DNA of 64,000 bases, from the NCBI RefSeq assembly GCF_014279895.1, contig NZ_CP047954.1, positions 434,001 to 498,000 on the forward strand. Direction: 5' to 3'. The translations under genes were made by a program, and so were the position numbers. The stretch comes from Synechococcus sp. M16.1 (GTDB lineage Bacteria; Cyanobacteriota; Cyanobacteriia; PCC-6307; Cyanobiaceae). A model generated the notes under the pieces. It was not told where the DNA came from. It made no database searches and was given only the letters and a program-made list of their open reading frames with translations. Positions 1 to 13,513 of this stretch are shown piece after piece; the stretch's first letter is position 1; each line of letters begins with the position of its first letter.

Positions 1-888
1 GGCTTGCCAACGCTGGAGGTGGTAGCCGGTGCGTTGGTCATCGTTAGCGAGGAAGTCCTCCAAGCGGATCTGGTCTGGTTGCCAGAGCCAGGTGGCCATC
101 ACCTCATCAGCCCACACCTGGTCAGGACCCAGTTGTCGTGCCGTCAGGATCAGTTTTTCCAGCAGCCAGTTGCACACCACATTCAACCGGTGGTTGTAGA
201 CGCTCCTGTACATGAGGTTTCTCACCACCAGGTAGTGCTCCACAGCCATCAGACCCTTGGGATGAATGGCCATGTCCCCGTCAGGGGCCAGGGTCAGTGC
301 TCCCAGGATGCGGTCGAGATCCAGTTGCCCGTAGCGCGTTCCGGTGCTGTAGCTGTCGCGCAGGAGGTAATCCAGTCGGTCGCAATCCAGCTGACTGCTG
401 ACCAGGTGTTTGATCAGGGGGTGAGGGCTGCGTCCATGCTCCAGCAGGTTCGCCACCGCCTCAGCCGTGCCGGATGCATGGCTCTCCAGACAGTCATGGA
501 TCTCTGGGTGATGCCGGATCACCCGCGCTGACCACGCTTCATGGTGCAGGCCAAACATCTCTTCGCCGGTGTGGCTGAGGGGGCCATGGCCAATGTCATG
601 GAGCAAAGCAGCTCCGTAGAGCAGCCCCCGATACGTCTCCAACTCGGGTGCCAACGGCAGCATCCGCTCAAACGCACGGCGTGCCAGATGAAAGACCCCC
701 AGCGAGTGGGTGAATCGACTGGATTCAGCGCTGTGAAAGGTGAGGTAGGCCGGACCCAGCTGGCGGATGCGTCGCAGGCGCTGGAATGGCGCCGTGTCCA
801 CCAGGTCCATCACGATTCCCTCGGCTGGGGCTTGGCGGTCAAGACCAATGCCGCGATGCAGAGGGTCGTGATAGGTCCGCTGACTCAT
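1..888 (-). CDS. HD-domain phosphohydrolase (partial, 3' end outside window)
   Basis: Open on the minus strand from an ATG at 888 to the left edge, about 296 codons with no stop, so the C-terminus is missing. The start MSQRTYHDPLHRGI is typical of the dNTPase-like HD family, and the metal-binding HD signature LLHDIGHGPLSHTGE lies near residue 115; an SRFTHSLG motif near residue 60 adds another conserved histidine. Known members hydrolyse dNTPs or other phosphate substrates; the substrate here cannot be read. The ATG overlaps the stop of the upstream protease gene as ATGA (885-888), so the two are probably co-translated. Family sure, function only general. Confidence 0.85.
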   Translation of the reverse strand, partial: MSQRTYHDPLHRGIGLDRQAPAEGIVMDLVDTAPFQRLRRIRQLGPAYLTFHSAESSRFTHSLGVFHLARRAFERMLPLAPELETYRGLLYGAALLHDIGHGPLSHTGEEMFGLHHEAWSARVIRHHPEIHDCLESHASGTAEAVANLLEHGRSPHPLIKHLVSSQLDCDRLDYLLRDSYSTGTRYGQLDLDRILGALTLAPDGDMAIHPKGLMAVEHYLVVRNLMYRSVYNHRLNVVCNWLLEKLILTARQLGPDQVWADEVMATWLWQPDQIRLEDFLANDDQRTGYHLQRWQA

Positions 889-2162
889 GCCTCGGTCTCG
901 TCAGCGGGTTGTTCCAGCAGGGCCTCCATCCATTGCTCAGCTTCCGAGAGCCAGCGATCACCGTCACCGCCGGGGTTCAGGGGTTCCGGATCTGACAACC
1001 CACGATCGGGAGCGATGCCTTCCCCTTGAATGTCCCGTCCACTCGGTGTCACGTAGCCAGCAACGGTCACGGCGAGACCGCTGCCATCACTGAGGTTTGT
1101 CAGCGTTTGAATCAGCCCTTTGCCGAACGTCTGTCCTCCGAGAAGCGTGGCGCGTTCGTTGTCCTGGAGGGCGCCAGCCAGGATTTCACTCGCACTGGCC
1201 GTCCCTCCGTTCACGAGGGTGACCATCGGTCCGTCGTACACCGTCTGGAGACTGGCCTGGATGGTGTCATTGATGCCCTCGCGGTTGCGGGTTTCAACGA
1301 TGGCGCCACCGGAAAGGAAGTCGTCGGCGACCGCCAATCCAGCGCTCACCAAGCCGCCTGAGTTGTTGCGGAGGTCGAGCACCAATCCTTCGATCTCCTT
1401 GTTCTGCAGCTCTGTGATGGCTTCTTTCACCTGTTCGGGAACTCCCTCGCTGAACTGGGTGATCCGCAGATAGCCAAGGGTGTGACTGCCGCTGCGCAAG
1501 CGCCTTGTGCGCACCGGTCTGAGGTCCACGCTGCGGCGTTCCAGGGTCAGCTCGTTTGTTTCTCCGCTGCCGTTGTCCAGCGTCAGCACCACCTGCGAAC
1601 CCACGTCTCCGCGCAGCGCTGCCACGGTTCCCTCCAGACCCAGATCCACCACGTCCTTGCCGTCAACAGACAGCAATTGCGTGCCACTGGTGATCTCCGC
1701 CTCGCCGGCGGGTGAACCCTCGAGGGCAGATATCACCACAACACCATTGCTGCTTTCATCCGGCCCGAGTTGCAAGCCCACACCACTGAGGCTGCCGTTG
1801 GTGCTGTTCTTCAGCGCCGTGTAGTCCTCTGGACGAAGCAGCCGCGTGTAGGGGTCGCCCAGCTGAGCCAGCATCGATTCGATGGCTTCATAGGCATCGT
1901 TGCTGCTCTCGATACTGCGTTCCATGGCCTTCTGCCGTTGACGCTTCCAACGCACCGCATCAAGTTGCTCTGGGTTCCAAAAGCCCTGGTTCACAAGCCG
2001 CCAGCTGTCCACCACGAGCTGTTGTGTGTCGCTAAGTGCAACGGCTGTGCAGGCGCTGCCCAGCACCAAAAAGCAGCAAAGAGACGCTGCGATCAGTTGC
2101 CTCAGCACCTGAAAACCTTTGCGCCGCAGCCAGTCTGAAAGATCGTTAACAGTTGGATACAT
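885..2162 (-). CDS. ctpA: Carboxyl-terminal processing protease (S41, CtpA-type)
   Basis: A 425-residue S41 serine protease. Residues 17-45 hold a hydrophobic N-terminal signal/anchor, about 120-210 a PDZ domain (motif SGVGLQLG), and the C-terminal half the protease domain with VLDLRNNSGG. The Ser-Lys dyad is visible as S323 in GGTASASEI and K348 in GQTFGKG, 25 residues apart as in D1 C-terminal processing proteases. This family removes the D1 C-terminal extension in the lumen, and the D1 in this window (42477-43556) has such an extension. Cyanobacteria usually carry several Ctp paralogues, so whether this is CtpA or CtpB/C is not certain. It is divergent from petB with 67 bp between starts. 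Confidence 0.88.
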   Translation of the reverse strand: MYPTVNDLSDWLRRKGFQVLRQLIAASLCCFLVLGSACTAVALSDTQQLVVDSWRLVNQGFWNPEQLDAVRWKRQRQKAMERSIESSNDAYEAIESMLAQLGDPYTRLLRPEDYTALKNSTNGSLSGVGLQLGPDESSNGVVVISALEGSPAGEAEITSGTQLLSVDGKDVVDLGLEGTVAALRGDVGSQVVLTLDNGSGETNELTLERRSVDLRPVRTRRLRSGSHTLGYLRITQFSEGVPEQVKEAITELQNKEIEGLVLDLRNNSGGLVSAGLAVADDFLSGGAIVETRNREGINDTIQASLQTVYDGPMVTLVNGGTASASEILAGALQDNERATLLGGQTFGKGLIQTLTNLSDGSGLAVTVAGYVTPSGRDIQGEGIAPDRGLSDPEPLNPGGDGDRWLSEAEQWMEALLEQPADETEA

Positions 2163-2229
2163 CGCGGTGGGTTCGCCTCAGTGGCAGAAGCGTGCTCAGT
2201 AGACTTTCGCAACTCGAGCCCGCTTGTGC

Positions 2230-2886
2230 ATGGCGAACTCATCACCGGTTTACGACTGGTTCCAGGAACGTCTGGAAATCCAGGACATTGCTGACGACAT
2301 TGGTTCCAAGTACGTGCCCCCCCACGTCAACATCTTTTATTGCCTGGGGGGCATCACGTTGGTGTGCTTCCTGATCCAGTTCGCGACTGGGTTCGCGATG
2401 ACCTTCTATTACAAGCCCACTGTTGCTGAGGCTTACAAGTCGGTCGAATACCTGATGACCGACGTCAGCTTCGGTTGGCTGATCCGCTCTGTGCACCGCT
2501 GGAGCGCATCAATGATGGTGTTGATGCTCATCCTGCACGTGTTCCGTGTGTACCTCACCGGCGGCTTCAAGCGTCCCCGTGAGCTCACTTGGGTCACCGG
2601 TGTGACCATGGCAGTCATCACCGTGTCCTTCGGTGTGACCGGTTACTCCCTTCCCTGGGACCAGGTTGGTTACTGGGCAGTGAAGATCGTTTCCGGCGTC
2701 CCTGCTGCCATCCCTGTTGTTGGCGATTTCATGGTGGAACTGCTTCGCGGTGGCGAAAGCGTTGGCCAGGCCACGCTTACTCGCTTCTACAGCCTTCACA
2801 CCTTCGTGATGCCCTGGCTGCTGGCGGTGTTCATGCTCATGCACTTCCTGATGATTCGGAAGCAGGGCATTTCTGGTCCCTTGTGA
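2230..2886 (+). CDS. petB: Cytochrome b6
   Basis: A 218-residue core subunit of the thylakoid cytochrome b6f complex, which moves electrons from plastoquinol to plastocyanin or cytochrome c6. Four membrane segments are evident. The paired haem-ligand histidines occur in the helices containing [11 protein letters not shown] with LHVFRVY, and FYSLHTF with [13 protein letters not shown]38 (FYCLGG) matches the cysteine that binds the extra c-type haem. I chose the ATG at 2230 ([10 protein letters not shown]) because an upstream in-frame TTG at 2224 adds only two residues and the family begins at MAN or nearby. petD follows after 39 bp, the normal cyanobacterial petBD order. Confidence 0.98.
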   Translation: MANSSPVYDWFQERLEIQDIADDIGSKYVPPHVNIFYCLGGITLVCFLIQFATGFAMTFYYKPTVAEAYKSVEYLMTDVSFGWLIRSVHRWSASMMVLMLILHVFRVYLTGGFKRPRELTWVTGVTMAVITVSFGVTGYSLPWDQVGYWAVKIVSGVPAAIPVVGDFMVELLRGGESVGQATLTRFYSLHTFVMPWLLAVFMLMHFLMIRKQGISGPL

Positions 2887-2925
2887 TCTGCGTTCCTACT
2901 GTTCCCTCAACACCTGGACTAAACG

Positions 2926-3408
2926 ATGCACATTCTCAAGAAGCCTGATCTCTCTGATCCCAAGATGCGGGCCAAGCTCGCCAAGGGCATGGGTCACAAC
3001 TATTACGGCGAGCCTGCCTGGCCTAACGATCTCCTCTACATCTTCCCGGTGGTGATCCTCGGCACCATCGCCTGCGTGGTTGGTCTGGCCGTCCTGGATC
3101 CAGCCATGCTCGCTGACAAAGCTGATCCTTTCGCCACCCCTCTGGAAATTCTTCCTGAGTGGTACCTCTACCCCGTTTTCCAGATTCTGCGGGTTGTTCC
3201 CAACAAGCTTCTGGGTATTGCTCTGCAAACCCTCGTTCCCCTGGGTCTGATGCTTGTTCCTTTCATCGAAAGCTTCAACAAGTTCCAGAACCCTTTCCGT
3301 CGTCCCGTGGCGATGACTGTCTTCTTGACCGGAACCCTGGTCACCATCTACCTCGGTATTGGTGCAGCACTTCCGATCGATAAGTCCCTCACCCTCGGAC
3401 TGTTCTGA
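2926..3408 (+). CDS. petD: Cytochrome b6f complex subunit IV
   Basis: A 160-residue three-helix subunit of cytochrome b6f that completes the quinol-oxidation site with petB. It begins [21 protein letters not shown] and contains the conserved PEWY motif ([14 protein letters not shown]) of the Qo site. Length and sequence are those of the family from end to end. It is the second gene of the petBD operon and is followed at once by a rho-independent terminator. Confidence 0.98.
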
Positions 3409-3434
3409 TCCGTTCTTCGAGAACAGCTCATGGA

Positions 3435-3462
3435 CCCCGGCTCGTCGAGCTGGGGTTTTTTT
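3435..3462 (+). terminator. Rho-independent terminator after petBD
   Basis: The hairpin CCCCGGCTCG/CGAGCTGGGG (one G-T pair) is followed by seven T residues, 27 bp after the petD stop. It ends the petBD transcript before the convergent invertase gene. Confidence 0.85.
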
Positions 3463-3484
3463 GTGCCATGGCTGCGGTGGTTCG

Positions 3485-4942
3485 TCAGTGACCCATCGAT
3501 TCGTCGAGGTTGAGCATCAGCACGTCGTCTGGGTTGACGTGGAGAAAGTGGTGCATCAACAGAAAACCAACGATGGTCCAGGTCTGATAGGTGCGTGATT
3601 GCTGTCCAACCCAGGTTCCTGTGGGGCCATCGAAATATTCAGCCCACTGCTGACGTGGCAGTTGGTTGAGATGGCTCCAGTAGCACTCGTCCAACAGCGT
3701 TTTCATTTGCCCCATCAGCAACACGTCGGCCTGTGGATTCAGCCGTTCGTGCAGAAGGATGGATGCACCAAAAAACCAGAGCAGGCTCGGCCAGTGGCCA
3801 CCGTTGTGATAACTCCAGGGCCAGTTCTTGGGGTCGGAGCCCGTTTTGTTCTCCCATTCCACGCCCTCCATGGGGGGATGACAGATGCGCATCGGCATCT
3901 GGGCCATGAGGTGGTCACGGTTGTGCAGCACCAGTCGGAACAGGGCCCGTTGCTGTGGCGCGGTCAGCAACCCGAACAGCGATGCCAGGGAATTTCCTAA
4001 GGAGTAGAAGCGGAAATCCGGGCGTCCGGTCCGCATGTTGCCGATCATGTAACCGCCACGGTTCTCGAGCCAGTCCTGCAACCAGTCGGGGATGACCTGG
4101 GGTTGAACGTTGAATTCGTTGTGGTGCTGGTTTTCGCCGTACTGCTCCGTGGGGCGTCGCCGAAGCACTTGCATCGTTTTGCTGGTCACCCAGTAGTGCT
4201 TCAGCAGGAACTGCCGCAAGTCATGGGTCCATTGCCGGCTCAGCCGCAATCGTTCCCCCAGAAGAACGCTGTTCTCGTGGCGTTGGCAGAGTTCCATCAG
4301 CCCAACGCAGCTGCGCAGCGCTGCGAAGAGCAGCACCTCCACTTCCAGTGGAGCGCCCCACACGTCCATGGGGCGATCAATCATGAACGCGCAGTCGGGA
4401 ACGAACAGCACCGGTGTGCCCTCGAAGCTGGGGTGAAGAACCAGATCGAGCAGCAGTTGCAAACCGCGTTGCACTTCCGGACTGCGACCGAAGTCGACGT
4501 CCCCACTGCGTTTGACGTAGATCCAGCAGAGAATTGGCCACCAGAGGCTTGCATCCACCGAGGTGATGCGACCGATCGAGCGCTGGCCATAGTCAGCAAC
4601 CAGTTCTCCCTCTTCCTCCACAAAGCTGGTGGGGAAGACACCGCGGGTTTGAACGTTGGTGCTTTGGAGCTGAAGGCTGACGCTCAAAAACTGCTTCACG
4701 ATGGCGAAGCGGCCTTCCAGCATCAGGTAGATCATCACGGGAACGTTGTCCCGCAGGAAGATCTCGCCGTAGTTGAGGGCGTCGTCAGCGCGGCGATGTT
4801 CCATCGCGGCAACGCTGCCGGCGAGTTCCCCTTGTACGCCAATGAGCGTGGCTTCGAAGTGTTCCCGTGCTTTTTGCAGCACTTGCTCTTCGTTTGAGTT
4901 GGGGCGGAAACGCTGGCTTTGTTCGGTGAAACGCGTTGGCAT
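3485..4942 (-). CDS. Alkaline/neutral invertase (GH100)
   Basis: A 485-residue glycoside hydrolase of family GH100, which splits sucrose into glucose and fructose in the cytoplasm. The match runs through the whole chain: NYGEIFLRDNVPVMIY near the N-terminus, RITSVDASLWWPI in the middle, and WSYHNGGHWPSLLWF near the C-terminus, all hallmark blocks. No signal peptide is seen, as expected. An in-frame ATG at 4999 would add 19 residues, but MPTRFTEQSQRF at 4942 is the more natural start. The gene is convergent with petBD and stands alone. It fits a marine Synechococcus that makes sucrose as an osmolyte and recycles it. Confidence 0.9.
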   Translation of the reverse strand: MPTRFTEQSQRFRPNSNEEQVLQKAREHFEATLIGVQGELAGSVAAMEHRRADDALNYGEIFLRDNVPVMIYLMLEGRFAIVKQFLSVSLQLQSTNVQTRGVFPTSFVEEEGELVADYGQRSIGRITSVDASLWWPILCWIYVKRSGDVDFGRSPEVQRGLQLLLDLVLHPSFEGTPVLFVPDCAFMIDRPMDVWGAPLEVEVLLFAALRSCVGLMELCQRHENSVLLGERLRLSRQWTHDLRQFLLKHYWVTSKTMQVLRRRPTEQYGENQHHNEFNVQPQVIPDWLQDWLENRGGYMIGNMRTGRPDFRFYSLGNSLASLFGLLTAPQQRALFRLVLHNRDHLMAQMPMRICHPPMEGVEWENKTGSDPKNWPWSYHNGGHWPSLLWFFGASILLHERLNPQADVLLMGQMKTLLDECYWSHLNQLPRQQWAEYFDGPTGTWVGQQSRTYQTWTIVGFLLMHHFLHVNPDDVLMLNLDESMGH

Positions 4943-5028
4943 CGCGGTGACCTCCAACTGAAACGTAGTTCTGGCAATGGGTTTCGCCAGTGGAAGCAAC
5001 CCTTCAGATCTTCAAGGGGGCTTGCCCA

Positions 5029-5058
5029 TTGCGACAGCGGGGGATGTGGTGTTATGGT
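5029..5058 (+). promoter_or_regulatory. Candidate rRNA operon promoter
   Basis: A -35-like TTGCGA (5029-5034) and a -10-like TATGGT (5053-5058) are separated by 18 bp, about 570 bp before the 16S gene. Just downstream, CTTGCGC (5064-5070) and GCGCAAG (5089-5095) form an inverted repeat at the likely start of the transcript. Assigned by motif and position only. Confidence 0.4.
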
Positions 5059-5625
5059 TTTGTCTTGCGCGGGAGCCGAGAGGCGAGCGCGCAAGCCGAA
5101 GCGCTTGAGGCGAAAGTCTTGATGTGTCTGAGGCGGCTTACGAGACCAAGAGGGAGCGATCCCACGGTGTTGTAAGTTCTTCAAGCGGTCGCGAGAGGCC
5201 GCGATGACCAACCAACCGATCTCCTGAGAGGGAGTGAGGAACAGTCTGGTCGCACCTGGACAATTGAAAAGTTTAGGAACTGACGCTTTCATCGCGTTTG
5301 GTTCTGAGCCGAACCGAGAGGTGAGGTGAGGAGCCGAATGAAAGAGCGATGAAGGTGTGAGGTCCCGTCAAAAAATTTCGTTGCGCTGAAGCAATTCGCT
5401 GCAACGAGAGGGTTTTCACGAGCTCTCTTGTTGCCGGTGTGCGAATTGTGGAGCAACAACCGGATCTGAGATCCCGGAAAGTCATTGATAGAGAAATCTA
5501 GAGATGCACTCTTAAGAACCCTTTTGTGTCAGCGAAAGGAGGCCTCAACTGTTGCCAGTTTTAACTGAGTAATGGGTGACGCAAATCATTTTGAGGACGT
5601 GAAAACGTCTAAGAGGAAATGATCT
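5059..5625 (+). other. Long 16S leader (pre-rRNA 5' region)
   Basis: About 570 bp of leader with no convincing gene. It holds the 5064-5095 hairpin, a 15-nt segment at 5269-5283 that is exactly complementary to 7246-7260 beyond the 16S gene (a likely processing stem), and a small GACGT-GAAA-ACGTC hairpin at 5596-5609 just before mature 16S. Confidence 0.6.
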
Positions 5626-7110
<1,485 letters not shown>

Positions 7111-7295
7111 ACAGGGAGACAACACAATGATTTTGATGCCTGAGTGCTTTTATTCTTAGGCCGAAATCCTGTCACCTTAGGTCGATCGGTACCTCAGCTT
7201 TGAAGTCAAGGATCAGCAGCAATGTTGATTGCTTGATGGAGATTTTCAGTTCCTAAACTTTGTCTAGGTCACACCCCAAAAGGGATGAGACTCCT
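7111..7295 (+). other. 16S-tRNA-Ile spacer with processing-stem half
   Basis: Transcribed spacer. The segment 7246-7260 is the exact reverse complement of 5269-5283 in the leader, so the two can pair around 16S. No gene is seen. Confidence 0.6.
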
Positions 7296-7369
<74 letters not shown>

Positions 7370-7378
7370 TTCGGTGTT

Positions 7379-7451
7379 GGGGGTTTAGCTCAGTTGGTAG
7401 AGCGCCTGCTTTGCAAGCAGGATGTCAGGAGTTCGAGTCTCCTAACCTCCA
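7379..7451 (+). tRNA. tRNA-Ala (TGC)
   Basis: A 73-nt cloverleaf. The acceptor GGGGGTT pairs with AACCTCC (one G-T pair), the discriminator is A, and the anticodon arm CCTGC-TTTGCAA-GCAGG gives TGC. It lies 9 bp after tRNA-Ile in the 16S-23S spacer. CCA is not encoded. Confidence 0.98.
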
Positions 7452-7886
7452 CTGACCGAACTTGATTCCCATCTCCAATTTTTTGGAGTTGAGCTCGATT
7501 GGAGTGTGATTTAGATGTGTCCGCTGGATGACCCCAGCTTCCTGTCATTCCAAGTTTCAGATTTTAAGTCTTGAATTTGGTTGATAAGATGCTGGGCTCG
7601 GATCAAATGATCAAGCAATTGATGATTTGATTTGAAGTTCTAGCAGAACCTTGACAACTGCATAGGTGAGTCTGGAAAAAACAAAGCATCTTACAGATGC
7701 ATTGTTTTGAATCTGATCTTCCGAAAGGGAGATTGGATCTAGAACAATGAAAATTCTTTTGAGCAAGAGCCGAGACTCTTAAACGTTCTTTGGTTGGTGT
7801 CGAGCCAATCAGAGTTTGATCTTGTTTTTAGCAATAAAAACTTGAGAATCTGCTTTCAACGGCGGTAAGCGTTTAGGAGGTTAATT
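7452..7886 (+). other. tRNA-Ala to 23S spacer
   Basis: About 435 bp of AT-richer transcribed spacer between tRNA-Ala and 23S. It carries no tRNA or convincing gene. The sequence just before 23S (ATTGGTCAAG) pairs with the 23S 3' end (CTTGACCAA), the expected closing helix. Confidence 0.6.
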
Positions 7887-10753
<2,867 letters not shown>

Positions 10754-10863
10754 ACATTTTGGTTCTTGCCTGAAGACTCATTTCTTTGTTTGATTCAGAC
10801 GTGCAGCTTTAGTTGCAGATCCTATGCAGTTCTCAGGGTTCATCCCTTGAGAATGTTTATCTA

Positions 10864-10981
10864 TCCTGGTGTCCATGGCGGTGTGGTCCCACTCCGATCC
10901 ATCCCGAACTCGGTTGTGAAACGCATCAGCGGCGACGATATTTGGGGGGTAGCCCCCTGAGAAAATAGCTCGATGCCAGGT
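10864..10981 (+). rRNA. rrf: 5S ribosomal RNA
   Basis: About 118 nt. The 5' TCCTGGTGTC pairs with 3' GATGCCAGG, and the conserved loop CCGATCCATCCCGAACTCGG is present. It lies about 110 bp after 23S. Confidence 0.96.
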
Positions 10982-11045
10982 AAAACATTCTCCAAATAGG
11001 TTGATGATGTGCTGATTGCTGAAGCGATCACCATCACCACCCGCG

Positions 11046-11077
11046 AAAAAGCCACCTCACCATGAGGTGGCTTTTTT
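11046..11077 (+). terminator. rRNA operon terminator
   Basis: GCCACCTCA/TGAGGTGGC forms a perfect 9-bp stem with a 3-nt loop followed by six T residues. The A-run on the left side makes it usable on the minus strand too, so it may also end the convergent mtnBC transcript (mtnC stops at 11083). Confidence 0.92.
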
Positions 11078-11082
11078 GTTGG

Positions 11083-11835
11083 CTATTGTTCTGCTGCCAG
11101 GTGAGCACTTACCTCGTGGAGTGATTGAACAACCGTGTGATCTCGTGGGTCACGGTCAGGGTTGCCGTCGCGAAGGCTGAAGAGTGTGTGCATTCCTGCC
11201 GAACGAGCGGCGTCGCACTCGGCGCCGTTGTCACTCACAAACCAAATCTTGTTGGGCGAGCTGTGGAGCTGCTCGGCGATGGTTTTGTAGCTCTCCGCGG
11301 ATTTTTTTGGGCCGGTGTGGGTGTCAAACCAGTGGCTGAAGAATTTTTCAAGGTCACCCGCAGGGCTGTGCCTGTAAAGCAGTTTTTGAGCTTGAATGCT
11401 GCCCGATGAATAGACGGATAGCGTTAATCCTTGCTCGCGCCATTCACGCAGGCATTCAGAAGTTTCTGGAAACAGTTGAGATTTGAGCTCTCCATTTTTG
11501 TATCCGTGTTCCCAGATCTTTCCCTGTAGATCTTTGAGTGCTGTTGACTTTTTGTCGATGCTAATCAGGTGTTTGAGGTATTGAATTAATCCGTCTATCT
11601 CCTCGGCTTCCCCTTTTGTAACCTGCTGTTTGATCTGGATGCTTTCGGTGGATCGGTCATCCAGCCATTCCTTCTTGGCGGCTTGGATTTGCTCATTGTC
11701 AGGGCTCTTGTCCCAGTGTTGTTTGATGTAGTGGCTCAGTTCTTGCTTGGCGAAGGGGAACAAAACGTCGCTGACAAAGCTCACTGGGCATGTTGTCCCT
11801 TCGATGTCGAGCAGAAGATGTTGTCGATTCTTCAT
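11083..11835 (-). CDS. mtnC: Enolase-phosphatase E1 (methionine salvage)
   Basis: A 250-residue HAD-family enzyme that enolises and dephosphorylates 2,3-diketo-5-methylthiopentyl-1-phosphate. The HAD motif I is LLLDIEGTT with D10 and E12, motif II is SVYSSGSIQAQ, the lysine motif is GPKKSAESY, and WFVSDNGAECDAARSAG is the acidic metal site. It overlaps the upstream mtnB by 4 bp (ATGA). Codon choice looks more AT-rich and the protein more lysine-rich than neighbouring genes, which could mean transfer; this is an impression, not a calculation. Confidence 0.93.
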   Translation of the reverse strand: MKNRQHLLLDIEGTTCPVSFVSDVLFPFAKQELSHYIKQHWDKSPDNEQIQAAKKEWLDDRSTESIQIKQQVTKGEAEEIDGLIQYLKHLISIDKKSTALKDLQGKIWEHGYKNGELKSQLFPETSECLREWREQGLTLSVYSSGSIQAQKLLYRHSPAGDLEKFFSHWFDTHTGPKKSAESYKTIAEQLHSSPNKIWFVSDNGAECDAARSAGMHTLFSLRDGNPDRDPRDHTVVQSLHEVSAHLAAEQ

Positions 11836-12449
11836 TGATCTCCAATCTGCATTTGGGTCAATCTCACCTTCAATAGAAATTCCAGGATTTCCAGGTGTCG
11901 TTTGCTTGCATCCAGGTCAGCCCCCCACGCGTAAAGGCCGTGCCCGGCCAACAGAAACCCGTAGGGCGATGTTTCTAGAAAGGGTGCGACTGCCTCGCGC
12001 AGCTCATCCATCGACTGACTGTTGCTGATCACGGGGATGGTGATGCTGCTGGCGTGGGTGTTGATTCCGATCAGGCCTTTCTGCATTTCCCAGCCCTCCA
12101 AGACAATCCCTCCTGTGTTTTCGTAATGGCGGGATAACACCGTTCCGGGAACGGAATGGGTGTGCAGTACAGCTCCAGCTTGGGTTGCTTCAACAATGCG
12201 TAGATGCAGCGCTGTTTCGGCACTGGCTTTTCCTTTGCCCGTTAAAACCTTGCCTTGCCCATCCACAACAATCAGCTGATCGGCAGGTACCTGCCCCTTG
12301 TCAACACCACTGGGTGCCATGAGCAACTGCAGGGGCTGATGCTGCAGCACCATGCTGAAGTTCCCTCCGGTGCCATCGCACCATCCGCGTTGGTGGATGC
12401 CCCGCATCACCTCAGTTAATCGTTCACGCTGGGTTTGGTTTGCGGTCAC
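11832..12449 (-). CDS. mtnB: Methylthioribulose-1-phosphate dehydratase
   Basis: About 205 residues, class II aldolase/adducin fold, which dehydrates methylthioribulose-1-phosphate. GGNFS, the zinc-ligand block AVLHTHSVPGTVLSRHY and the later GHGLY histidine are all in place. I start it at GTG 12449 (TANQTQRERL follows) because the family begins near there; an in-frame ATG at 12500 would add 17 basic residues and run into the mtnA start. It is first in an mtnB-mtnC pair with a 4-bp overlap. Confidence 0.9.
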   Translation of the reverse strand: MTANQTQRERLTEVMRGIHQRGWCDGTGGNFSMVLQHQPLQLLMAPSGVDKGQVPADQLIVVDGQGKVLTGKGKASAETALHLRIVEATQAGAVLHTHSVPGTVLSRHYENTGGIVLEGWEMQKGLIGINTHASSITIPVISNSQSMDELREAVAPFLETSPYGFLLAGHGLYAWGADLDASKRHLEILEFLLKVRLTQMQIGDQ

Positions 12450-12499
12450 AATCCGCTGATCCCTCCGTCTTCTATACAGGACACAGCGGCCCACGTGCA

Positions 12500-13513
12500 T
12501 TGACGCTTCCCCCCAGTTGCCGCTGGATCGGTGATCACCTGGAGTTGCTGGATCAGCGACACCTTCCCGCTGCTGTGGTCTTCATGCAATTGCACCGATG
12601 GCAGGAGGTTGCTGAGGCGATTTCCTCCATGGCTGTGCGTGGTGCACCCGCGATCGGTATCGCGGCGGCCTGGGGGGTTGTTCTGGCGGCACGCTCCGGA
12701 GATGACCTCCCCACTGCGATCCGAGGTCTGCGTGCATCACGGCCAACCGCCGTCAACCTCGCCTGGGCCCTCAATCGGATGCAGGCGGCCCTGGGGTCCG
12801 CCGCTCCAGTTGATGTTGATGCGCTCGCCGGTGTGGCCGCTGCGCTTCAGCAGGAGGATCGTCTCCTGACCCAGCGGCTGGTGGATCATGGCGTTTCCCT
12901 GTTGGCTCAGGGCTGCCGTGTCCTGCACCATTGCCACACGGGTGCGATCGCTACGGGAGGCGTTGGTACCGCCCTCGGAGTGATTGCAGCCGCCCATGCC
13001 CGTGGCCTGCTGTCCCATGCCTGGCTGGATGAAACGCGTCCCCGCTTGCAAGGGGCTGCTCTCTCTGCCTGGGAATTGGCTTGTCTCGGGGTTCCCTGCA
13101 CCGTGATTGTTGATGGAGCGAGTGGATTGCTGATGCGCCGGGGTGAAGTGGATGCCGTGATGGTGGGCTGTGATCGTGTTGCTGCCAATGGCGATGTTGC
13201 CAACAAGATCGGCACTTACAACCTGGCGCTTGTGGCCCGAGCCCACGGCATTCCCTTTTATGTCTGCGCACCTGGCAGCAGCATTGATCGAGCGACGGTT
13301 GATGGGGACGCGATCACCATTGAGGAACGCGATGCAGAGGAGATCACCCACGCAAAGGGAGTGGGCATCGCGGCTCCTGGGGCCCAGGCCTGGAACCCAG
13401 CCTTCGACATCACTCCGGCTCATCTGGTGACAGGTTTCATCACCGAATTCGGCGTGCTTCGTCCTCCCTATCGGGAGGTTCTCTCTGCGCTTCCGCTGCC
13501 CAATCAGCTTTGA
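12500..13513 (+). CDS. mtnA: Methylthioribose-1-phosphate isomerase
   Basis: A 337-residue isomerase that converts methylthioribose-1-phosphate to methylthioribulose-1-phosphate, the step before MtnB. The eIF2B-like family blocks are clear: MAVRGAPAIGIAAAWG, the catalytic-cysteine motif HHCHTGAIAT, and the aspartate in VGCDRVAANGDVANKIGTYN. The TTG at 12500 (LTLPPSCRWIGDHLELLDQ) matches the family N-terminus; an upstream TTG at 12440 is possible but would overlap mtnB. Divergent from mtnB. Its end overlaps convergent mutM by 10 bp. Confidence 0.93.
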   Translation: MTLPPSCRWIGDHLELLDQRHLPAAVVFMQLHRWQEVAEAISSMAVRGAPAIGIAAAWGVVLAARSGDDLPTAIRGLRASRPTAVNLAWALNRMQAALGSAAPVDVDALAGVAAALQQEDRLLTQRLVDHGVSLLAQGCRVLHHCHTGAIATGGVGTALGVIAAAHARGLLSHAWLDETRPRLQGAALSAWELACLGVPCTVIVDGASGLLMRRGEVDAVMVGCDRVAANGDVANKIGTYNLALVARAHGIPFYVCAPGSSIDRATVDGDAITIEERDAEEITHAKGVGIAAPGAQAWNPAFDITPAHLVTGFITEFGVLRPPYREVLSALPLPNQL

